From assembly GCF_002897295.1 (NCBI RefSeq), contig NZ_BEXF01000038.1, forward strand, positions 1-36,206: a stretch of DNA of 36,206 nt. The letters are read 5' to 3'. This DNA comes from Brevibacillus reuszeri (lineage in GTDB: Bacteria > Bacillota > Bacilli > Brevibacillales > Brevibacillaceae). The translations under genes were made by a program, and so were the position numbers. Below are positions 30,954 to 36,206 of the stretch, piece by piece (position 1 is the stretch's first letter; each line of letters opens with the position of its first letter). Under the pieces are notes generated by a model. The model searched no databases, was not told the origin of the DNA, and was given only the letters and a program-made list of their open reading frames with translations.

Positions 30954-30998
30954 GGAACGTTCGTTTGTATTATATGCGAACAAGAGGGGAACATGCAA
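30954..30998 (-). promoter_or_regulatory. Promoter with LexA/DinR-box-like operator
   Basis: TTGCAT (30993-30998), 18 bases, TATAAT (30969-30974) on the minus strand. CAAACGAACGTTCC (30954-30967) agrees with the Gram-positive LexA consensus CGAAC-RNRY-GTTYC at 13 of 14 positions and covers the predicted start of transcription. Confidence 0.7.
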
Positions 30999-31041
30999 AC
31001 ACCAAATGCTTTCTATTATTTCGACAGTTCCGACTGATCTG

Positions 31042-31070
31042 TTGCCAAATTCCTACAATAAAAATATAAT
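31042..31070 (+). promoter_or_regulatory. Promoter of the PUA-like/TM gene
   Basis: TTGCCA (31042-31047), 17 bases, TATAAT (31065-31070). Near-consensus sigma-A promoter; transcript start near 31077 and AGGAGG before the ATG. It implies constitutive expression in the lysogen. Confidence 0.9.
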
Positions 31071-31113
31071 TCTGGTAACATAAGTAACAGGACAGACGAT
31101 ATGAGGAGGACCT

Positions 31114-32142
31114 ATGGATCAAGAAATAGAGAAGTATATCGAAGAATACAATATACCTATTGAGGAAATACCTGAAGATAGGCAATATTGGTTCCTCAGA
31201 ACCCAGGGCGGGGCGTATTACAGTGAGTTTTTTACTGAGGGCTTTATCGCGATTAACTGGGAAAAGTTAACTAATCCTACTGAACTTCTACATCTAGAAT
31301 ACAAACAAGCTATTGAGACAGTTAAACGTGCATATCCTGACGAAAAGAGACCTGGGAAAATCTATAATCAGATTCAACGCTTTTGTAATCAAATGAAAAA
31401 AGGCGATGTGGTTATGATCCCAGGGATCTTATCTAACCACATCGCTTTCGGAATTATTGAAACTGAACTTGTTATAGAGAATGATACAGATAAATTAAGA
31501 ACGTGTCCATATGTAAAGCGCAAAGGTGTAAAATGGATAAAACAGGTGAACCGTCACCAGATGGATCCCTATCTATATCGCATGACACGACCACAAAATG
31601 CTATTAGTAACGCGAATGAGTATGCCCAATATATCGACAGAACTCTTCACGATTTTTACGTAAAAGGAAACAAGGCCCACTTAGTTTTGGGGGTTAATAC
31701 CACATCAAATATTCCACTCTTAGATTTATATGATTTGATGAGTGCAGTCTTAGAGGGAATTAAAATTACCAATGATAATGAACTATTTGATCGGGAATTC
31801 ACCTTACGTGATATTGATGTCAAACTTACTTTAAACTCACCAGGTATAGTTGAGCTTTTCACGGAACACTGGAAATTACTATTTGCGGTAGGAGGAATCA
31901 TTGTAGTTGCATTTGGAGGCAAAGTAAGTTTTCTTGGACAGTCAGTGGAAACAAAAACTAGCCTTCTGGAGTGGTTATCGAAATTGCAAGAACAAAAACA
32001 TGTCAAAGAAATGAAGAAGCTTGAACTCGAGCATGATTTAAAACGATTGGCACAAGAACACAAGCATTTGAAAGATCGGCTTAAATTGCAATTGCCAAGT
32101 CAAGCCACTACTCCTGACGATAAGGAGAAGAAAATCGAATAA
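31114..32142 (+). CDS. PUA/EVE-like sensor + TM + coiled coil; candidate defence protein
   Basis: 342 residues. N-terminal domain (about 20-185) starts YWFLRTQGGAYYSEF then EGFIAINWEKL, with KKGDVVMIPG and HIAFGIIE later; this W/R-T-GG-Y...F...GFIAI-W pattern recalls PUA/EVE-like domains that read modified nucleic acid in restriction-type systems. I cannot place it in a named family. About 250-270 (HWKLLFAVGGIIVVAFGG) is one TM. About 290-325 (KLQEQKHVKEMKKLELEHDL) is a charged coiled coil. Strong promoter, AGGAGG RBS, AT-rich composition and opposite orientation mark it as an independent cargo gene. Its end overlaps the convergent 32108-32359 gene by 35 bases. Confidence 0.8.
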   Translation: MDQEIEKYIEEYNIPIEEIPEDRQYWFLRTQGGAYYSEFFTEGFIAINWEKLTNPTELLHLEYKQAIETVKRAYPDEKRPGKIYNQIQRFCNQMKKGDVVMIPGILSNHIAFGIIETELVIENDTDKLRTCPYVKRKGVKWIKQVNRHQMDPYLYRMTRPQNAISNANEYAQYIDRTLHDFYVKGNKAHLVLGVNTTSNIPLLDLYDLMSAVLEGIKITNDNELFDREFTLRDIDVKLTLNSPGIVELFTEHWKLLFAVGGIIVVAFGGKVSFLGQSVETKTSLLEWLSKLQEQKHVKEMKKLELEHDLKRLAQEHKHLKDRLKLQLPSQATTPDDKEKKIE

Positions 32143-32359
32143 ACTTTCTAATTATTAGTAAGGTGGAAACGATAAACAAAGGAATCTCTAAAGGAAAAAC
32201 GCCAAAAAGCAAAGTGTTTTTGATGAATGGTATGAGGCCAACTGTGTATCTTAAGATCATGTAAATCACACCGTAAATAAACATGAATGTACCAGTCACA
32301 GAAATGTAATGGAGGATTTTCTTTTGTTTTGGGTTCATATTTGCAGCACCACTATACAA
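32108..32359 (-). CDS. Small two-TM protein
   Basis: 83 residues. Two or three hydrophobic segments: ISVTGTFMFIYGVIYMI and FPLEIPLFIVSTLLII, joined by GLIPFIKNTLLFG, and a basic C-terminus. No family recognised. TTG start at 32359 has GGAGG nine bases upstream; ATG 32338 is an alternative without one. The gene is convergent with the PUA-like gene and shares 35 bases with its end. Confidence 0.65.
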   Translation of the reverse strand: MYSGAANMNPKQKKILHYISVTGTFMFIYGVIYMILRYTVGLIPFIKNTLLFGVFPLEIPLFIVSTLLIIRKFIRFSSPYRQE

Positions 32360-32396
32360 GAATATACACCTCCATACTTTTTCCCTATAATTCCAT

Positions 32397-32426
32397 ATTA
32401 TGCAGCAAGACCTAGTGTATGTTCAA
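32397..32426 (-). promoter_or_regulatory. Promoter candidate for the two-TM gene
   Basis: TTGAAC (32421-32426), 18 bases, CATAAT (32397-32402) on the minus strand, downstream of the endolysin terminator. Confidence 0.4.
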
Positions 32427-32448
32427 TGGGACAATTATGGAATGTATT

Positions 32449-32483
32449 AAAAACTGCCCTCCCCCGTTAACCGGATGGAGGGC
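32449..32483 (-). terminator. Terminator after the endolysin gene
   Basis: 7-bp stem GCCCTCC / GGAGGGC (32456-32462 with 32477-32483) with further inner pairs, then AGTTTTTAA on the minus strand. Marks the end of the late lysis transcript. Confidence 0.88.
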
Positions 32484-32491
32484 TTCGCCAT

Positions 32492-33961
32492 TTACGTATG
32501 CTTATTAAGCCATTCCGCGACCACCGGATGCTGCAAGTTGACTGCCTCACCGCCCGGTACGCCCTCACGCACGCTTCCTTTCTGGATGCCTACCGATACG
32601 ACGTTGCTGAAAATACCGACCACCTCACCGTACTCGTTGACGGCAGCTCCTCCGCTGTTACCGCTCTTGACAGGTACAGAGCAGTCAAATTCCCACGGCT
32701 CCCTCGTCGTGCTGACTTGGCATAGCTCGCCAGTACGAGTGATCCACTCAGTATACTCTGCCTCAACCGTTAGAAGCTTTTGACCGCTTGCAATTGGTTC
32801 AGTAGCCAGCGGCAGATACGGCAGATTCTTCGGCGGGTTCTCAATTCGGTAAAGGGCCAGGTCAACCGAGTCTTTGCCTATAACCGGATGTTCTGCCACC
32901 AACATAGCGTCCATCCAGTTACGCTCGCTTGTCTTCACTCGGATGATGGATCGGCCTTTGGAAACATGCTGGGCCGTCAGCGCCAGTCCGCCTTGCAGTA
33001 AGACACCCGTACCGCCTCCGCCTACATCAACGTGTACGGACGCGGACTTGGTCAGTTTCTCGATTTCTGCCCATGGCTTTGGTTGCTTAACTGGCTTTTC
33101 TGGTTCTGGCTTGGGCAGCTCTGGCTTTGGTGTCTCCGGCACTGGTACCGTTGTAGCCAGCTTCTTCGCCATGTTCTGGATGAGCAGAGCCGCGTAATCA
33201 CCACGTACCGTCCCACCCTCATAAGCATTCTGTATCCAGTATTCGGGTGTTTGGATGGCCCCCGCACTCTGTAGGGCGGTCAACGCCTCTTTTGTCTTGT
33301 CGTCAGCCTGCTTATTCACAGGTTTATCCCCCTTCTGTGGATTGATCAATTCCGACCAAAACGTTGAATCCATCTCATTCATATCCACGTTGCCAGCTAT
33401 TCCAGAAACTTTGCCGCTGCTCGTATACTGAAATACCGACCAACGCTGCCAGATCGGATTTTCCATTGGTTGGTTGACGCCGTAATGAGCAACCCAGAGC
33501 GGCCATTTCGCGAGTTTCGCGCCGAGGTAGGTCTTAGCAAACGAAGCTCCAGTGTAAACCATGACGCTGTGACCGGAGCGCTTCTCGACCGTCTCCAGCC
33601 AACTATGGCACCAGTCCGTCAGCTTGGTAGCTCCGATTTTGGCTGCATCTCCTTCTGCATCCAACACATGAGGCAGTGTCGCTTGCAGTCCGGCAACAGC
33701 AGCCAGAAATGATTCTGCTTCCTTTTCTGCGGTGTTACCCGTCTCTGGTCGGCAATAGTGGTAGAATCCTACCTTCACCCCGGCTGCAAGGGCACCTTGC
33801 ACGTTTGTACGAAAAAGGGGATCGGTATACCCGACCCCCTCCGTTGCTTTGATAAAAACACCGCGTACGCCGTCTGCTACAACCTTTTTCCAGTCGATGG
33901 TTTTTTGGTGATGCGACACATCGATCATCTTGATATTTACTGCTGAATTACGAGGTTGCAT
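32492..33961 (-). CDS. Endolysin: GH25 muramidase fused to a trypsin-like serine protease
   Basis: 489 residues in three parts. Residues about 10-200 are GH25 lysozyme: D14 in MIDVSHHQ, D101/E103 in VLDAEGD, D193 in NVDMNEMD. About 218-270 (TKEALTALQSAGAI, PEYWIQNAYEGG, AALLIQNMAKKL) is a small helical module common in phage lysins. A Pro/Lys/Glu linker (272-297) follows. About 300-489 is a chymotrypsin-fold protease with the full triad: H332 in ALTAQHVS, D367 in DSVDLALYR, S436 in KSGNSGGAA. No signal peptide; export via holin is expected. The ATG at 33961 overlaps the holin stop (TAATG). The lysozyme role is clear; the protease target is unknown. Confidence 0.93.
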   Translation of the reverse strand: MQPRNSAVNIKMIDVSHHQKTIDWKKVVADGVRGVFIKATEGVGYTDPLFRTNVQGALAAGVKVGFYHYCRPETGNTAEKEAESFLAAVAGLQATLPHVLDAEGDAAKIGATKLTDWCHSWLETVEKRSGHSVMVYTGASFAKTYLGAKLAKWPLWVAHYGVNQPMENPIWQRWSVFQYTSSGKVSGIAGNVDMNEMDSTFWSELINPQKGDKPVNKQADDKTKEALTALQSAGAIQTPEYWIQNAYEGGTVRGDYAALLIQNMAKKLATTVPVPETPKPELPKPEPEKPVKQPKPWAEIEKLTKSASVHVDVGGGGTGVLLQGGLALTAQHVSKGRSIIRVKTSERNWMDAMLVAEHPVIGKDSVDLALYRIENPPKNLPYLPLATEPIASGQKLLTVEAEYTEWITRTGELCQVSTTREPWEFDCSVPVKSGNSGGAAVNEYGEVVGIFSNVVSVGIQKGSVREGVPGGEAVNLQHPVVAEWLNKHT

Positions 33962-34215
33962 TACTGATCACCATCCCGTGACTGAAATGTATTTTTTGCA
34001 CCGGAATGGATTCCGATGGCAGCCAACGATTCGATAAAAGCCAGCTTGCCCGCCTCCAGGAAATCACCATGGAACAAGAACGCATTACCCAAATTAAAAG
34101 CGACCGCCAATAAGACGATCGCCACCGGAATCAAACTATTTGGATACCACTCCTGTCCTTTCAACCAGCCGCCAAGGGCCATTACCACTGCAATTACGAG
34201 CCCAATCTCAACCAT
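33961..34215 (-). CDS. Holin
   Basis: 84 residues. TM segments VEIGLVIAVVMALGGWL and LIPVAIVLLAVAFNLGNAFL, a third weaker one near GKLAFIESLAAIGI, and a charged C-terminus (KNTFQSRDGDQ). Size, topology and position between the XhlA-like gene and the endolysin mark it as the holin that permeabilises the membrane for lysis. Stop-start coupled to the endolysin. Confidence 0.85.
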   Translation of the reverse strand: MVEIGLVIAVVMALGGWLKGQEWYPNSLIPVAIVLLAVAFNLGNAFLFHGDFLEAGKLAFIESLAAIGIHSGAKNTFQSRDGDQ

Positions 34216-34234
34216 TTCACATCTTCCTCTCTCT

Positions 34235-34531
34235 TTATTCGGTGTTGTCTTCCAGCCGATTCAGTCGGTGGTGCGCCTGTTTAGTAGATTCCTCTACACG
34301 GGTAACTCGTTCTGACAGCGCATCGAACTTCTGCCCCTGCGCCCTTTGCTCCAACCTAATGTCGTCCACTCCACGTTTCAGATAATCCACGTCCGCGCGC
34401 TGCATAGCGTCCGTACCTGCCTGTTGCGCCGCATCCTGCTGGATCGTTCTGGCCCGGCCAATCCAGCCAAGTGCAATTCCAGTTAGCGCTGATACCACGG
34501 AAATAATTGCGATTAGTCCGTCTACACTCAT
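34235..34531 (-). CDS. XhlA-like lysis-associated membrane protein
   Basis: 98 residues. N-terminal TM (LIAIISVVSALTGIALGWI), then a long amphipathic/coiled-coil helix (DVDYLKRGVDDIRLEQ, ALSERVTRVEESTKQAHHRL). XhlA of phage PBSX has a coiled coil and one TM and aids the holin, though with the TM at the other end, so this is a functional analogy from position and composition. 19 bases before the holin gene. Confidence 0.7.
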   Translation of the reverse strand: MSVDGLIAIISVVSALTGIALGWIGRARTIQQDAAQQAGTDAMQRADVDYLKRGVDDIRLEQRAQGQKFDALSERVTRVEESTKQAHHRLNRLEDNTE

Positions 34532-34566
34532 AAGCCGTGCTCACTTCCTCTCTCCCGCCCGGGCAC

Positions 34567-34594
34567 AAAAAATAGCCCCGATCGGTTCGAGGCT
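34567..34594 (-). terminator. Terminator between tail and lysis genes
   Basis: 8-bp stem AGCCTCGA / TCGGGGCT with one G-U pair (34587-34594 with 34574-34581), 5-base loop, then ATTTTTTG on the minus strand. Confidence 0.88.
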
Positions 34595-34616
34595 GGCTGT
34601 CAGTCTTGTTGAGATG

Positions 34617-34640
34617 AAAAAAGCCATTCCTGTTTAGGAA
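34617..34640 (-). terminator. Second, weaker terminator upstream of the lysis genes
   Basis: TTCCT / AGGAA (34627-34631 with 34636-34640) and a run of six T after TGGC on the minus strand. The short stem makes it a weak signal; in tandem with 34567-34594 it would limit readthrough from the tail genes. Confidence 0.55.
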
Positions 34641-34646
34641 AAGGTG

Positions 34647-34922
34647 TTATGCTATCGGCTCAATCGGTTGGATGTAAGAAACTGTTTCGTTGAACTCCTG
34701 TTCCGTGATCCAGCCATTATTGAGACCAACAGCAATTTGCCGTGTACGGTTTTCTTCATCAGCGTATGGGTTTGCTGTATAATTTTTGGCTGCAAACTGC
34801 TTTACTGGTTCGTGATACTCAGAAGGAATCCCCCCAAATCCATCCGAAGTAGTAAAGCGCTGCATGCCGCTGATAAAAATGTTGTACGCATAATTGGATG
34901 TGCGAAAAGACAATACTGCCAT
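34647..34922 (-). CDS. XkdX-like phage protein
   Basis: 91 residues. The C-terminal part TRQIAVGLNNGWITEQEFNE then TVSYIQPIE carries the G-x-I-T-x-E-E/D pattern of the short XkdX family that follows tail fibre genes in PBSX-like phages. The N-terminal half is not recognised. ATG 34922 with GGGGGAG upstream. Function in virion unknown. Confidence 0.65.
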   Translation of the reverse strand: MAVLSFRTSNYAYNIFISGMQRFTTSDGFGGIPSEYHEPVKQFAAKNYTANPYADEENRTRQIAVGLNNGWITEQEFNETVSYIQPIEPIA

Positions 34923-34934
34923 GTGAGACTCCCC

Positions 34935-35150
34935 CTATGTTTGATTTTCAAAGTAATATTCCATAAAACCCATCAAATCTGCATTGACCTGAACGACCTG
35001 CGCTTCAAGCGTTGCTTTTTCAGATTTAAGCTGGCTCACCTCCCCCTGAAGCTGCACATTTTCTGACTCCAGTCTTTTGATTTTTTGTTCTGGAGACTCC
35101 TTCTGGCCCTCTCGAATTTCTGAGATCGGCGTCTGATCTTGAATTTGCAT
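34935..35150 (-). CDS. Small coiled-coil phage protein
   Basis: 71 residues, mostly a heptad coiled coil: EQKIKRLESENVQLQGEVSQ followed by LKSEKATLEAQVVQVNADL. No family assigned. Its ATG overlaps the stop of the tail/fibre gene (TGATG). Position suggests a fibre-associated or chaperone role, unproven. Confidence 0.7.
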   Translation of the reverse strand: MQIQDQTPISEIREGQKESPEQKIKRLESENVQLQGEVSQLKSEKATLEAQVVQVNADLMGFMEYYFENQT

Positions 35151-36206
35151 CAGTCAAATGCACCCCCATAACCGTTGAGCCTTGTCCTTTCTGTTGCCGT
35201 TCCCTTGGCAATCGTTACCCAAAGGTTTATGGCCCAATTTTCAGCCGTCTTGGTTGTATTCGTGAAGAGATAGCCGCGCCCGCCTTTTACAGCGTTTGTA
35301 GCATCCTCCCAAGTGGGAGTATCGTCCAGCGCATTATTGCAGACCTTCACGCTTTCAATAGACGCGCCTTCTGGAATGTACCGCTCCAGTGACACCAGGA
35401 CTCGCTCTGGCATACCGTCCAGAATGAAATGCCCCTGTACACCAGGATTTTCAAAGTTGAGCACAAATTCGATATGCGTCTCCGTGCGAGTGAAGGTGTA
35501 AATGCGCTCAGACGAGATTCCCGCGCTGTCCGTTGCTACGATCTTGATTTGATGCTGCACGTCCAAGTCCAGCCGTATCCAGGTATCGTGGCTGATATCG
35601 ACCGTGTAGGATTGTCCGGCTGTACCTGCGAACGCCCTGATCTGTTTGCCGTTTAGATACTCGGAAAACGTAAACGTATTGCCCTCAGGATCGACGGCAG
35701 AGTATTCGACTGTAGGTATTTCCATGATTGTTCCAAGGTAGCCATTTTCGCCATCGATCACAGGCGGACGGTTCCAGACTACGCGGAACTTTCGGATCAG
35801 CTCGGCGCTCTTACCGCCTTTGTCGTCCTCGGCCCAGACTGCTAGGATATGGTCAACATTCTCAGCCAGGTCGGCTCCGACAAGATCAGTTGCCCCGTCG
35901 TAAATTCTCTTTCCGCTGTAAGTAAGTGTCCGAGTAAAAGAAATAGGGCTTGTCCCATTGGATAAGCCCGAGCCGATGTTTCGTATAGCGCCGCTGTTGA
36001 TCTGGCATTTAATGACCACGTTGTTGTTGGCGTCAGCATCGTTTGCTGTCCCGTCAACCGGCAGAGTATTGCCTTCCGCTAATGTCTGATTATCGGCAGG
36101 TGACGTGAGTGTGAGCGTTGGCGGGTTGTTGGTGATAGGCTCAAGTGCAAAAACGTTTGTCACACCATTACAGTTAAATCCGATATTGGTTTGCATGTCC
36201 GTGTTG
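35150..36206 (-). CDS. Phage tail or fibre protein with Ig-like modules (partial, 5' end missing)
   Basis: At least 348 residues; the frame stays open to the window edge, so the N-terminus is absent. Two tandem Ig/cadherin-like modules are visible: NPPTLTLTSPADNQTLAEGN followed by AVWAEDDKGGKS, and RPPVIDGENGYLGTIMEIPT followed by IKIVATDSAGISSERIYTFT. A C-terminal part (PERVLVSLERYIPEGASIES, TAENWAINLWVTIAKGTATE) is not assigned. Such proteins form distal tail or fibre structures that touch the host surface. First visible gene of the late operon here. Confidence 0.8.
   Translation of the reverse strand, partial: NTDMQTNIGFNCNGVTNVFALEPITNNPPTLTLTSPADNQTLAEGNTLPVDGTANDADANNNVVIKCQINSGAIRNIGSGLSNGTSPISFTRTLTYSGKRIYDGATDLVGADLAENVDHILAVWAEDDKGGKSAELIRKFRVVWNRPPVIDGENGYLGTIMEIPTVEYSAVDPEGNTFTFSEYLNGKQIRAFAGTAGQSYTVDISHDTWIRLDLDVQHQIKIVATDSAGISSERIYTFTRTETHIEFVLNFENPGVQGHFILDGMPERVLVSLERYIPEGASIESVKVCNNALDDTPTWEDATNAVKGGRGYLFTNTTKTAENWAINLWVTIAKGTATERTRLNGYGGAFD

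Larger units (their letters stand above)
26800..36206. mobile_element. Prophage, lysis-end portion (continues past the window)
   Basis: Tail/fibre, XkdX-like, XhlA-like, holin and endolysin genes run on the minus strand toward lower coordinates, followed by accessory genes on both strands, as is usual near one end of a Siphoviridae-type prophage. The left boundary is inferred to lie in the AT-rich stretch near 26700-26860, between the last accessory gene and the host pilin-like cluster. Integrase and structural genes would lie at the other end, outside the window. No duplicated att core can be identified without the other end. Confidence 0.85.

Noticed and set aside
26863..30994. Toxin-antitoxin operon of a known type
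   Set aside because: RHH, XRE-like and WYL proteins are present but none is next to a recognisable toxin such as ParE, RelE, MazF or HipA.
1..36206. CRISPR arrays, insertion sequences and tRNA genes
   Set aside because: No regularly spaced identical repeats, transposase motifs or tRNA cloverleaf elements with a CCA end were found on reading both strands.

Overview
The window looks like a Brevibacillus-type (Paenibacillaceae, Firmicutes) chromosome carrying one end of a prophage. The taxon is inferred from synteny and protein flavour (lysS next to an rRNA operon; hslO, PrsA-like PPIase, cysK, pab and fol genes in the order known from Bacillus subtilis; strong GGAGG-type ribosome binding sites; A-type promoters). 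No database search was possible. Nearly every gene lies on the minus strand, so the chromosome reads from high to low coordinates.

Region A (1-2632): 5' end of a 16S rRNA gene with its leader, boxA and a strong promoter, then the lysS terminator, lysS and greA. Region B (2706-12060): tRNA dihydrouridine synthase, a yazB-type HTH regulator and the folate operon (pabB-pabA ... pabC-folP-folB-folK). Between pabA and pabC sits a phoX-tatA-tatC cassette: a Tat-exported phosphatase beside a Tat translocase, with its own promoter and a Pho-box-like array, isolated upstream by the pabA terminator. Region C (12077-16022): cysK, a membrane-anchored PrsA-like foldase, hslO (Hsp33) and an extra RpoD-like sigma factor whose -10-recognition helix is altered.

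Region D (16205-24715): a peptide ABC transporter (B-C-D-E order) followed by ykfB (L-Ala-D/L-Glu epimerase), ykfC (NlpC/P60 peptidase) and ykfD (second ATPase). Together they should import and degrade cell-wall muropeptides. A DUF3870-like gene lies upstream, with a terminator-like hairpin just before the transporter. Region E (24725-26684): a compact run of six small single-TM proteins resembling the pilin and minor pseudopilin end of a Tad/Flp-type cluster. Two of these genes (50 and 47 codons) are shorter than usual ORF cut-offs and are stop-start coupled to their neighbours. Several lack an ordinary start codon at the place the RBS predicts.

Region F (about 26800-36206, continuing beyond the window): prophage. 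From the right it has a tail or fibre protein with Ig-like modules, a small coiled-coil protein, an XkdX-like protein, a terminator pair, an XhlA-like protein, a holin, and an endolysin that fuses a GH25 muramidase to a complete trypsin-like serine protease. After the lysis genes come accessory genes: a plus-strand PUA/EVE-like sensor with a TM segment and coiled coil (possible defence gene), a back-to-back operon of WYL, winged-helix, two YolD-like genes and SRAP under a LexA-box-like site, a secreted stalk/NPCBM protein, three small plus-strand genes led by a ribbon-helix-helix protein, and a divergent HTH gene. The prophage edge lies directly upstream of the pilin-like gene and may have disturbed it.

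The best candidates for new biology are the PUA-like/TM/coiled-coil protein, the lysozyme-protease endolysin, the SOS-type prophage cassette, and the phosphate/Tat insertion in the folate operon.
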